Assembly: GCF_007004725.1 (NCBI RefSeq)
Contig: NZ_ML660162.1
Span: 248,001-312,000 of the forward strand
DNA from: Aliikangiella coralliicola
Lineage (GTDB): Bacteria; Pseudomonadota; Gammaproteobacteria; Enterobacterales; Kangiellaceae
Length of the DNA: 64,000 nucleotides
Reading direction: 5' to 3'
Shown here one piece after another: positions 56,821-64,000 of this stretch (position 1 is its first letter; each line of letters begins with the position of its first letter). Both the position numbers and the translations under genes were made by a program. Under the pieces are notes generated by a model. That model made no database searches and was not told where the DNA came from. It saw nothing but the letters and a program-made list of their open reading frames with translations.

Positions 56821-56859
56821 GAGGTTAGGCCAGGCCGAGACATCGAATCGAAATTCGAA

Positions 56860-57366
56860 TTAGCTGTTAAGCGTTTGCTGGAGTGCAGCGTCTTTTGCGA
56901 TGACTGCTTCAGCATTAGCTTTACGGTCGTCTGCAACTTTTTGCGCCATAGCTGGGTCTGCGATACCTAGCATTTGTGCTGCAAGATACCCAGCGTTCTT
57001 CGCGCCTGCTTTACCGATAGCAACAGTAGCAACAGGAACGCCGGCAGGCATCATCACTGTCGACAATAACGCGTCTTGACCTTTTAATGGACCACCGTCC
57101 ATTGGTACACCAATAACAGGCTTAGTTGTTAAACCAGCAACCGCACCAGCAAGGTGAGCAGCCAGACCTGCGGCGCAGATAAATACCTGGCATCCGCGTG
57201 ATTCTGCGTCTTTAACAAACTCATGCGTAGCGGCAGGTGTGCGGTGAGCGGAAGTGACTTTCACTTCACAAGTGACACCCAAATCTTTAAGAACCTTATA
57301 GGTGTTTTCCATTACCGGCCAGTCAGAATCCGATCCCATCAAAATTGCGACAAATGCTTTGCTCAT
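56860..57366 (-). CDS. purE: N5-carboxyaminoimidazole ribonucleotide mutase
   Basis: A 168-residue class I PurE. Conserved SxxSDxxxM-type start (ILMGSDSDWPVM), TSAHRTPAATHEFVKDA, CAAGLAAHLAGAVAGLTT and VPMDGGPLKGQDALLS identify it. It interconverts N5-CAIR and CAIR in purine synthesis, and class I enzymes need PurK, whose gene is not in this window. It is upstream of tsaC on the same strand rather than beside purK, a different neighbour from Pseudomonas. Confidence 0.96.
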   Translation of the reverse strand: MSKAFVAILMGSDSDWPVMENTYKVLKDLGVTCEVKVTSAHRTPAATHEFVKDAESRGCQVFICAAGLAAHLAGAVAGLTTKPVIGVPMDGGPLKGQDALLSTVMMPAGVPVATVAIGKAGAKNAGYLAAQMLGIADPAMAQKVADDRKANAEAVIAKDAALQQTLNS

Positions 57367-57624
57367 TACGATACCTTTTCAAAAAAAAGCTAGTTTTTAA
57401 ATATAGCCAATAAAGCTATAAACCAGACTAAAAAATTGGCTAAATTTCAGCCAGAAAAAACAAGGGCCGTATTCTAGCAAAACCAGATTTAAAAAGGGAA
57501 GCTATCGACAAAGAAAACCGATGAAAATTACCTTAGTTATCGCCGAAATGCTGCTTTTCCGTTAAACTTTGCCATCATTCGGTCAATTTTAGTCGACCAA
57601 TTTTAGATAATCAGGATCTGGAAA

Positions 57625-58269
57625 ATGAGTAATCAGCAGTTCTCTGAGCTTGATCGGCAGCAACTTGAAGCCATTATGCGCGCCAGACGTGATGTTCGAG
57701 GCAATCGTTTTTCTGATCAACCAGTGCCACCAGCCGCCATTGAAAAAATCCTGGAAGCGGCCAGCATTGCTCCGTCTGTTGGTTTTTCGCAACCATGGGA
57801 GTTTGTTATGGTTGAAAACAAATCTACCAGACAAAAAATTGTCGACAGCTTTAATCAAACCAATAATATCGCAAAGCAGCAGTTCAAAGACGAAAAACAA
57901 GCTTTATATGCCAAACTTAAACTGGAAGGAATCCAGGAAGCGCCGGTGAACATCGCCGTTTTTTATCGCCCATCAAAACTTCCCGTTCTGGGTCAATCTT
58001 CGATGAAGGAAACCGGTCGTTATAGCGTGGTATGCGCTATTCAAAACATGTGGTTGATGGCCAGAGCGATGAATATTGGATTGGGATGGGTGAGTATTTT
58101 GGACCCCAACGATGTTAAATCTGTTCTTAATGCACCTGAAGATGCGGAATTTATTGCTTATCTTTGCTTGGGATATGTGGAAGAGTTTTTGGAGCAGCCT
58201 GAGTTGGAGATGGTTGGATGGGAGGAAAGGAAACCGTTAGAAAGCTGTGTTTTGATGGATTCTTATTGA
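57625..58269 (+). CDS. bluB: 5,6-dimethylbenzimidazole synthase
   Basis: A 214-residue flavin-destroying enzyme that cuts reduced FMN to make 5,6-dimethylbenzimidazole, the lower ligand of vitamin B12. The nitroreductase-like fold is shown by RRDVRGNRFSDQPVPP (FMN-phosphate site), EAASIAPSVGFSQPWEFVM, and NIGLGWVSILDPNDVKSVL, characteristic of BluB rather than ordinary nitroreductases. No cob genes adjoin it. Its 3' end is duplicated downstream (58600-58692). Confidence 0.92.
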   Translation: MSNQQFSELDRQQLEAIMRARRDVRGNRFSDQPVPPAAIEKILEAASIAPSVGFSQPWEFVMVENKSTRQKIVDSFNQTNNIAKQQFKDEKQALYAKLKLEGIQEAPVNIAVFYRPSKLPVLGQSSMKETGRYSVVCAIQNMWLMARAMNIGLGWVSILDPNDVKSVLNAPEDAEFIAYLCLGYVEEFLEQPELEMVGWEERKPLESCVLMDSY

Positions 58270-58279
58270 TTTTTTTAAA

Positions 58280-58370
58280 GGCGGTTTCGCATCGCTTTGC
58301 TTGCATGCGACTTACTTTTTTCAACAGCTAAAAAAGTAAGCAAAAAAGCCGAGCGCTTGCCGCTGGGCAA
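58280..58370 (+). repeat. Dispersed hairpin repeat, copy B
   Basis: Same element as at 55934, with the GCGGTTTCGCATCGCTTTGC start, the CTTACTTTTT/AAAAAGTAAG hairpin and the GC-rich end. It follows bluB directly. Confidence 0.8.
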
Positions 58371-58599
58371 TTGATACAGGCGAAATTCACTAGAAACAAA
58401 CCTTTAGCACTGAAGTTGTTATTGAGATGCTATCGCCTGCTCTGTGGAAGGTAGTCTATACAATGAAGCATTGTTGCTGTTACGCATGCAGATTGTCGTT
58501 TGGTTCTTTCTAAGATATTAATTTTGTCGTGCTTTGATTAACTATTTTCAACTAGTTTCAGGATATATTGACTGTCCGCAATCACTAAATATGGGATGC

Positions 58600-58692
58600 G
58601 TGGGGGAGTATTTAGAGCAGTCCGAGTTGGAGATGGTTGGATGGGAGGAAAATAAATCTTTAGAAAGTTGTGTTTTGGTGGATTCTTATTGA
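58600..58692 (+). pseudogene. bluB 3' fragment (duplicated tail)
   Basis: A 28-codon remnant of the BluB C-terminus (EYLEQSELEMVGWEENKS, then VLVDSY and a stop) in the second unit of the tandem duplication. It has no start codon or ribosome-binding site and differs from the intact tail at several residues, so it is decaying. Confidence 0.85.
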
Positions 58693-58701
58693 TTTTTTAA
58701 A

Positions 58702-58793
58702 GGCGGTTTCGCACCGTTTCACTTGCATGCGACTTACTTTTGCCAACAGCTGCAAAAGTAAGCAAAAAAGCCGTGTCGCTCAGCCTCTGGGCA
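58702..58793 (+). repeat. Dispersed hairpin repeat, copy C
   Basis: Third copy, in the second duplication unit. It differs from copy B at several positions (for example GCACCGTTTCACTTGC), and its stem keeps compensating CTTACTTTTGC/GCAAAAGTAAG pairing. Confidence 0.75.
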
Positions 58794-59209
58794 ATTGTTA
58801 CAGGCGAAATTCACTAGAAACAAACCTTTAGCACTGAAGTTGTTATTGAGATGCTATCGCCTGCTCTGTGGAAGGTAGTCTTTACAAAGAAGCATTGTTG
58901 CTGTTACGCATGCAGATTGTCGTTTGGTTCTTTCTAAAATATTAATTTTGTCGTGGTTTGATTAGCTAGTTTCAGGATATATTGACTGTCCGCAATCATT
59001 AAATATGAGATACGTGGAGGAGTGAATTTATCTTTTGCTCCTACCTACTCATTCCTAGTAACCTTCCCACCGATAACTGATTTTGAGTTTAGATAAATTT
59101 AAAGTCGTAGATGAAGCTACGAATTAAAAATTGACAAAAGTCAGTTGGAAACCAGGGATAGTTGTTAAAGGCTCCTCGCCCAGCGGCTATAACGAGCTTG
59201 TGGAATTCA

Positions 59210-59273
59210 TGACTCATTGGATTAAGCGGAAAAATGTTTGAGGGAACCGAGTTTTTTTCCGCCCAATGAGTCA
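59210..59273. other. Long stem-loop in the bluB-nhaC non-coding region
   Basis: An 11-bp outer stem (TGACTCATTGG at 59210-59220 with CCAATGAGTCA at 59263-59273) and an inner 8-bp stem (CGGAAAAA 59227-59234 with TTTTTCCG 59254-59261) enclose a 19-nt loop. It lies in 1.2 kb without genes (58270-59478). The reason for this structure is unknown; a small RNA or a mobile-element end is possible. Confidence 0.55.
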
Positions 59274-59433
59274 CTTTCAACAAGAAAAGGCATGAAAGGC
59301 TTATCAGTTCTTACAACACCAAACAAACTAGTTATCTTCAGCGAAAAAGCCTTTTTGCCTTCTTTTGCCTACATGGATGTAGGTAAGGGGCGTGAGCAGG
59401 ACGCGGAAGCCTTGTGGCTTTGGACAAAAGAAG

Positions 59434-59465
59434 GTCGCATGCAAGCAAAGCGATGCGAAACCGCC
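59434..59465 (-). repeat. Dispersed hairpin repeat, partial inverted copy D
   Basis: The complement of the repeat start (GCGGTTTCGCATCGC...GCATGCGAC) lies immediately before the NhaC stop. Only the first about 32 bp are present. It bounds the bluB-nhaC region opposite to copies B and C. Confidence 0.75.
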
Positions 59466-59478
59466 CTTAATAACAAAC

Positions 59479-60840
59479 CTAAATACTAACCCCAACCACC
59501 AAAAACCCAACCACACTCAGCCCCCCAGCCAAAAGCGCATAAGGCAACTGCGTCTTAACATGCTCCAGATGATCACACCCAGCCGCCAAAGAAGAAACGA
59601 TCGTAGTATCAGAAATTGGCGAACAATGGTCACCAAACACCCCGCCTCCCATCACTGCAGCAAGAACCACTTCAACAGGGATCCCACTAGAAAGCGCGAT
59701 CGGCACACCAATCGGGATTAAAATTCCAAAAGTGCCCCAAGATGTTCCAGTCGTAAACGAGATAATCGCCGCACTAATGAAAATCAACGCCGGCACAGTC
59801 CATAAAGGCAGATTTTCAGTAACCATTTGAGAAACAAATTCTCCTGTCCCTAAGGCTTTCATGCTATTGCCCAAAGCTAATGCCAAAAGAACTGTCGTCA
59901 CCAAAGGCAGAAGATCGGACATCCCCTTGAAACTCCATTTAACCAAATCTCCGGCAGGCTGTTTCTGACTAGAAAAACGAAGCATGATAAAGGCTGTCAG
60001 ACAAGCTAAACCCACAGCCCACAATACCGATTGAGACCCTGACCCTTCAAGGATTTTGCCTTCACCGGTATACCACATAAAAAACAGGATGCCGCCAATC
60101 ATGACCAGTAACGGAACGATCATAAAACTGGTGCTGGTAGCGTCCGGCGTTTTTTCCTGCTCTACCTGAATATTCGCCAAATTCTGCTCAGATTGTTGCA
60201 TTGGACCGAAAACTCGACCACTCCACACTGTATAAAAAACCAGGAATAGCGTCAGCCACGAGTAAAGGTTATAGGGAATAGAATAAACCAGACTTTCAAC
60301 GGCGTTATCAAGTTCATATCCACTGAGTAAACTCAAAATATAAGCTCCCCAGGCATTAAAAAGAATGATGACGCAGATTGGTGCGCAAGTTGAATCAATG
60401 ATATAGGCTAAGCGGGCTCGACTCATTTTCAGCTTATCGAAGAGATCGCGAGAGATAAAACCGGCGGTTAGTATGCTCAAATTGGTTTCTATGAAAATCA
60501 CGATGCCCAACAAAGTCGGCAGTGCACTGACTTGTCGCTTGTTGCTTGCCAGCCCACGATGACTGACCCAGTTGACAAAAGCCGCGACGCCGCCGGAATG
60601 TTTGATTAAGCTCAGTAAGGCGCCTATCAAGAGGCTAAAGATTAAGATTCTGGTATTTCCCGCGCTGGAAAATACATCGACAATACGGTCAAATACGCCA
60701 AGAAAGCCGGTGGCCAAATTAAAACTAACCAACAGTGATTCGGCGACAAACAGCGCTGCTAATAGAGAGATAATGACGTCTTTTTTCCATACTGCAACAA
60801 CGATTGCCACAGTTGGCGGTAACAGCGTTAACCAATCCAC
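59479..60840 (-). CDS. NhaC-like Na+/H+ antiporter
   Basis: A 453-residue membrane protein of the NhaC family with about 12 membrane segments. Recognisable parts are IFIETNLSILTAGFISRDLFDK, DSTCAPICVIILFNAWGAYI, SFTTGTSWGTFGILIPIGVPIAL and GGGVFGDHCSPISDTTIVSS. It exchanges Na+ for H+ across the inner membrane, as expected in a marine organism. GTG 60840 has AGGGGA seven bases upstream and is preferred over upstream TTG codons. The gene ends beside repeat copy D. Confidence 0.9.
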   Translation of the reverse strand: MDWLTLLPPTVAIVVAVWKKDVIISLLAALFVAESLLVSFNLATGFLGVFDRIVDVFSSAGNTRILIFSLLIGALLSLIKHSGGVAAFVNWVSHRGLASNKRQVSALPTLLGIVIFIETNLSILTAGFISRDLFDKLKMSRARLAYIIDSTCAPICVIILFNAWGAYILSLLSGYELDNAVESLVYSIPYNLYSWLTLFLVFYTVWSGRVFGPMQQSEQNLANIQVEQEKTPDATSTSFMIVPLLVMIGGILFFMWYTGEGKILEGSGSQSVLWAVGLACLTAFIMLRFSSQKQPAGDLVKWSFKGMSDLLPLVTTVLLALALGNSMKALGTGEFVSQMVTENLPLWTVPALIFISAAIISFTTGTSWGTFGILIPIGVPIALSSGIPVEVVLAAVMGGGVFGDHCSPISDTTIVSSLAAGCDHLEHVKTQLPYALLAGGLSVVGFLVVGVSI

Positions 60841-61081
60841 AATTATTCCCCTCAACAAAAATTGATTTATTTGACTAATTTTTTTGCCATTAAACCACTT
60901 TTAATCTAGAAAGATCCATTAATTCACACTATTTCAATCAGTTATAACGTGGTCTGAAAATTGCTACATTTTAAAATAAATATGGAATAATAAGGTTGTC
61001 AAACCACCCAGATGAGTTTTTATCAAATAGTTTGACCACCAATTCTAAGCAACTTCGAATTTTAACTGGCAGGAGATAAAA

Positions 61082-61210
61082 ATGTTTGAATTGATCATTG
61101 GGATAATTATCGGTGCAACATTCGCAGAATTTTGGCGGCATTTGTACCGAATGATTAAGCGAAAGGTGTCTAAGTGGATGTCAGATAACAACAGCTCCGA
61201 AAATCGCTAA
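61082..61210 (+). CDS. Small single-helix membrane protein
   Basis: A 42-residue product with a strong AGGAG ribosome-binding site seven bases before the ATG. It has one N-terminal membrane helix (LIIGIIIGATFAEFW) and a basic tail (RMIKRKVSKW). The size, strong site and hairpin downstream support a real small protein; the function is unknown. Confidence 0.6.
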   Translation: MFELIIGIIIGATFAEFWRHLYRMIKRKVSKWMSDNNSSENR

Positions 61211-61300
61211 AATCAATGATTAACACAGGCGATTTTCTAGAATGTGTCGCGCACAATGTAATTTAGCCGCTAACTAACTTCAAGATTAGCATCACTGACA

Positions 61301-61328
61301 AACACCGGAAACATAGGGATCCGGTGTT
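61301..61328 (+). terminator. Hairpin after the small membrane protein gene
   Basis: A 9-bp perfect inverted repeat (61301-61309 and 61320-61328, loop 10 nt), with TTTT eight bases on. It probably ends the small gene's transcript. Confidence 0.5.
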
Positions 61329-61414
61329 ACCGTTTTCAGTACTTATCACCACAGTTTTTAGGTGCTATAGTTTCAAATAAAATAAACAATCCAACCAACA
61401 AGGGCCAAACTACC

Positions 61415-61936
61415 ATGAAAACTTTTCTGAAAATTTTTGGGGGATTAATCGTTATTTTTATTGTCGTTGGCTTATTTCTCGACAATAAAATCAATATCAC
61501 TCGCGAAATCGAAGTTAACGCGACGCCGGAGCAGATCCACGTTTACGTCGGCGATTTAAATAAATGGCCGGAGTGGACACCATGGGCTGAAATGGACCCA
61601 ACCATGAAAACCATTCCAGGCGATCTTTCCAGCGGCGTGGGTGCATCTCAATCATGGAAAGGCGAAAGCGGTTCAGGTGGACTTAAATTCACCGAGTCTT
61701 CCCCAACGAAAGGCATTGCCTACGATATGACGTTTGATGGTGACCCAACTGTTTATATTGCAGGAATGCGCTACAAATCTAACGGGAATACAACCACGGT
61801 TTCCTGGTATATGACCGGAGAAATGGGTCCGATTATCATTGGTAATTACTTTGCCCAACTCATGGATACCCTCATCGGCGACAGCTTCGACTCAGGTCTT
61901 GAAAAGCTTAAAAAAGTTGTCGAGGAAAACAAATAG
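61415..61936 (+). CDS. SRPBCC-family protein with N-terminal membrane anchor
   Basis: A 173-residue protein with an N-terminal membrane helix (about 5-22) and a START-like/polyketide-cyclase domain: REIEVNATPEQIHVYVGDLNKWPEWTPWAEMDPT, KSNGNTTTVSWYMTGEMG and a C-terminal helix. It binds a hydrophobic ligand in this fold; the role is unknown. A hairpin (61974-62004) follows. Start ATG 61415 is supported by upstream context only moderately. Confidence 0.85.
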   Translation: MKTFLKIFGGLIVIFIVVGLFLDNKINITREIEVNATPEQIHVYVGDLNKWPEWTPWAEMDPTMKTIPGDLSSGVGASQSWKGESGSGGLKFTESSPTKGIAYDMTFDGDPTVYIAGMRYKSNGNTTTVSWYMTGEMGPIIIGNYFAQLMDTLIGDSFDSGLEKLKKVVEENK

Positions 61937-62054
61937 TCGTCGCTTCATACAGTAGCTTTTATACATTGTTTTATGAGTTAGTTACATTGGTTGTGGCTAA
62001 CTCAATCGACGATAGAAGAGCAAAAGAAAAGTAGCCCACGGAAATGTAGTACCA

Positions 62055-62555
62055 ATGGAAACTCCAAAAACACTGTCAATCAGTGAAATCAAGATCAGAA
62101 AAGCCAGACTGGAAGATGCCGCTGCGATCTCATCTCTTATTATTCCTTTGTTAAAAAAGTATGTCAGCCACGAATTCACTCCACAAGCTCAAATCACTAT
62201 GCTGAACACAATGAGTGAATCAAAAATTGCAGAAAACATAAGCAGGGATTTTGAATATTATCTCGCTGAATATGGCCCTAAAGAAGCCAGCCCAGCAATC
62301 TTGGCGGGAGTTATTGGCATGAAAGGAAAAGATCACTTATTTCATTTATTTGTTGCGGAGCGTTTTCATCGAGCGGGAATCGGAAACAAACTTTGGCATT
62401 TTATGCTCAGCCAAAACAATGAATCGCAATTTACCGTTTACTCTTCCCGATTTGCTGTGGCGTTTTATCAAAAATTGGGGTTTCAATCAATCGGAGAGCC
62501 AATGAAAGAAGGTGGGGTGCTGTGTTATCCGATGGCCGTTGAAGTTAATCGTTAA
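62055..62555 (+). CDS. GNAT-family N-acetyltransferase
   Basis: A 166-residue acetyltransferase: N-terminal IRKARLEDAAAISSLII, acetyl-CoA loop VAERFHRAGIGNKLWHFML (R/Q-x-x-G-x-G/A pattern) and C-terminal VYSSRFAVAFYQKLGFQ. The substrate is unknown. It is convergent with the PilZ gene, with 11 bp between the ends. Confidence 0.87.
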   Translation: METPKTLSISEIKIRKARLEDAAAISSLIIPLLKKYVSHEFTPQAQITMLNTMSESKIAENISRDFEYYLAEYGPKEASPAILAGVIGMKGKDHLFHLFVAERFHRAGIGNKLWHFMLSQNNESQFTVYSSRFAVAFYQKLGFQSIGEPMKEGGVLCYPMAVEVNR

Positions 62556-62566
62556 CTAACTTGAGG

Positions 62567-62842
62567 CTAACTGTCCAGCATATATTGGATACCGGCACCG
62601 TATCGATTAGTCCACGCAATTCTAGCGACAAGTACTGGCGGATTATCCAGCCCTTCCGCTGATTGCACCTGAATAACTGTGTCAACTTTAAGCAATGAGA
62701 GGACTTTCCCTTCGATAAACAATCCGCCATCAGAAAAGTCCATGGTTTGCGTCTTAAACCGCTGAAAAGACTCTCCTGATACAAATACATTGGTGCGAAT
62801 AGGTAATCGTTTGTGCTTTCGCTGTTCTGAGTGTTCCGTCAT
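62567..62842 (-). CDS. Stand-alone PilZ-domain protein
   Basis: A 91-residue protein that is a single PilZ domain. It keeps the c-di-GMP-binding RxxxR (KHKRLPIR) and the second motif in DFSDGGLFIEG (D/NxSxxG). It is likely a c-di-GMP receptor that could respond to the cyclase at 9669. It lies between a GNAT gene (convergent) and the Tag-like gene on the same strand. Confidence 0.9.
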   Translation of the reverse strand: MTEHSEQRKHKRLPIRTNVFVSGESFQRFKTQTMDFSDGGLFIEGKVLSLLKVDTVIQVQSAEGLDNPPVLVARIAWTNRYGAGIQYMLDS

Positions 62843-62920
62843 ATACCAGTATTAATTCAACAAGTTCCTGATATAAAACAGTTTAGTTTAATCTCCCTGA
62901 ATTACCAACTCAGGGGAGAA

Positions 62921-63613
62921 TTAATGATCAGCATTGATGATATTCTCACCGATAGAACAAGAAATGATTCGACTGATTTCTGCCATTGATCGACCACTTT
63001 GTTGCTGCCACTCATTAAAAGCACTTTGTACTGCGGCCAGATCTTTTTGTGAGCTTGGTCGTTTACTCACAATATCCTGACCAATCAAATAAGCACTAAC
63101 ATCACGGGTTAGCAAAAAGGTATCTTTACCAACAGCACGTAAAAAATAGGGACCGGTATTACCGCCAAGACGCGCACCGTTCTTTTTAAGATAAAGCCAC
63201 AGCTGGGTGATTTCATCAACTGGCCAGTCAGCAATAAAGTGACCAAAACCATCATGTTTTTTTGCAAGCATTTTTACAAAATAGGCATTCTCACGCACCG
63301 CTTTAACTTTGGTAAAGTTGCGAATGATACGAGTATCCTGTGCCATTTTCTCAATTTGCTCATCGCTGGCCAACGAGAGTTTTTTCGGTTCGAAATCCCA
63401 CATGACTTCATTAAAACCGGGCCATTTATTTTCAACGACCCGCCACACAAAGCCAGACTGGAAAATCTTTTTAGCCATTGCTGACAAATATTCTCTGTCT
63501 GGTAAAGCGCTCAATTGTTTGGGCGTTTTCACATCCGGCATCAAAGCTTGTAATTCTTCTTCGCCGCCTTTTCTTTTTGCGGCTCGTTTATGAATAACCG
63601 AAAACTTTTCCAT
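62921..63613 (-). CDS. Tag-like DNA-3-methyladenine glycosylase paralogue
   Basis: A 230-residue protein of the HhH-GPD-type glycosylase I family: VWRVVENKWPGFNEVMWDFEP, MAQDTRIIRNFTKVKAVRENA and RAVGKDTFLLTRDVSAYL. It resembles Tag but lacks the N-terminal Cys and C-terminal His/Cys zinc-snap residues of E. coli Tag, so it belongs to the zinc-less branch and its substrate is uncertain. It may act on alkylated DNA. It precedes the PilZ gene on the minus strand. Confidence 0.82.
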   Translation of the reverse strand: MEKFSVIHKRAAKRKGGEEELQALMPDVKTPKQLSALPDREYLSAMAKKIFQSGFVWRVVENKWPGFNEVMWDFEPKKLSLASDEQIEKMAQDTRIIRNFTKVKAVRENAYFVKMLAKKHDGFGHFIADWPVDEITQLWLYLKKNGARLGGNTGPYFLRAVGKDTFLLTRDVSAYLIGQDIVSKRPSSQKDLAAVQSAFNEWQQQSGRSMAEISRIISCSIGENIINADH

Positions 63614-63646
63614 CAGCGCTTCTCTAAATATTGGTCTAAATATTGG

Positions 63647-64000
63647 CTATTTAGTTTTGCAGCCATTTTCAAGCTTTAAGGTTTCATCAACCACCTTAAA
63701 AACTTCATCATGCCCGCCGGCTGCGGTGATATTAGTCATATACTGATGATTAACCAAAACTTGTGGAACGCTTGATATCTTGTATTTCTGTAATAACTCA
63801 AAGTCAGCTTCAATTGATTTAGTCAAAGCGTCCTGGTTTTGTAGCGTCTCTAAAGCCTTTGCTTTATCAGCGCCTTGTGCCGCTAGAAACTCGGCCGCTT
63901 CTTCGGGTGACGCAAATAATTTCTTTTCCTTGTGAAAACGCTCAAACAATGCCGGTTGCGTTTTCTCCAGCACTCCTAACATCTTCGCCGCATGGTGAAC
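63647..64000 (-). CDS. DsbA-type thiol:disulfide oxidoreductase, C-terminal part (cut by window edge)
   Basis: At least 117 codons of the C-terminal part are present; the N-terminus with the CxxC active site is beyond the right edge. The cis-Pro loop SSVPQVLVNHQY and the helical insert (KAKALETLQNQDALTKSIEADFELLQKY) fit the DsbA family. It introduces disulfides in the periplasm, consistent with the Cys-rich exported proteins in this window. It is followed on the same strand by the Tag-like gene after 33 bp. Confidence 0.88.
   Translation of the reverse strand, partial: VHHAAKMLGVLEKTQPALFERFHKEKKLFASPEEAAEFLAAQGADKAKALETLQNQDALTKSIEADFELLQKYKISSVPQVLVNHQYMTNITAAGGHDEVFKVVDETLKLENGCKTK

Larger units (their letters stand above)
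58168..59013 (+). repeat. Tandem duplication of the bluB 3' end and its downstream DNA
   Basis: Unit 1 (about 58168-58590) and unit 2 (about 58591-59013) share most of their sequence over about 420 bp, offset 414-424 bp because of small indels (for example a 10-bp deletion near 58960). Each unit contains the last part of bluB, the hairpin repeat, and a long identical stretch from about 58377/58801. A further partial unit start appears near 59010. Divergence in the coding tail but near identity downstream suggests an old duplication kept alike in part. Confidence 0.85.

Noticed and set aside
59162-59205. Possible integron attC site (AGCGGCTATAACGAGC-like DNA)
   Set aside because: No integrase, cassette array or complete R/L box pair is seen; only a short resemblance.
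59238-59489. Plus-strand 83-residue open frame in the bluB-nhaC gap
   Set aside because: It runs through repeat copy D and low-complexity DNA, with no ribosome-binding site or family match.

Overview
The window is a 64-kb stretch of a moderately AT-rich gammaproteobacterial chromosome, probably from a marine heterotroph. Evidence for this is a Pseudomonas-like set of housekeeping genes (polA, hemB of the magnesium type, hemF, tsaC, purE), TRAP, AbgT and NhaC transporters, a bacterial MST and BluB. A Kangiella/Aliikangiella-like relative is a guess only. No rRNA, tRNA, CRISPR array, transposase or prophage was recognised.

Layout. 1-6 kb: the start of polA, an AT-rich DnaA-box cluster, and a TRAP transporter for 2-oxo acids split into dctQM and a distant dctP by a receptor-like MCP gene. 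6-23 kb: stress and signalling genes, namely an AhpD-like protein beside a MerR regulator and a GST, a propeller-diguanylate cyclase, a GAF protein, an ECF sigma factor with a membrane partner, an ECF41 sigma factor with its carboxymuconolactone-decarboxylase partner and a near-ideal ECF41 promoter, a secreted subtilase, and three penicillin-binding-like serine hydrolases, one of them controlled by a TrmB-type regulator. 23-34 kb: accessory genes, including a subclass B1 metallo-beta-lactamase, a frameshifted small membrane protein gene, a YopT-type cysteine protease, a lipase-like hydrolase and a 1210-residue protein of unknown family. 34-42 kb: a PstSCAB-like ABC transporter without PhoU, a LuxR solo, an alkyltransferase-like protein and a LytTR/LytS two-component operon.

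42-50 kb is the most mobile-looking part. It holds a secreted protein that resembles the MACPF/SNTX pore-forming fold, a Cys-rich small protein, a GNAT-DUF1778 toxin-antitoxin pair with its operator, a tight three-gene operon (small possible toxin, MqsA-like zinc/HTH protein, KGGVGR-type ParA ATPase with a repeat-rich C-terminus) and a nucleotidyltransferase-HEPN fusion. The three-gene operon, preceded by a duplicated palindromic site, is the best candidate for a poorly described system. It looks like a toxin-antitoxin module wired to a P-loop/TPR sensor.

50-64 kb returns to core metabolism: AbgT, DUF1456, MST, hemB, hemF, tsaC, purE, bluB, NhaC, PilZ, a Tag-like glycosylase paralogue and DsbA. 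Between bluB and nhaC lies 1.2 kb of non-coding DNA made by tandem duplication of the bluB 3' end plus a dispersed hairpin repeat that also occurs downstream of tsaC and, inverted, at the nhaC end.
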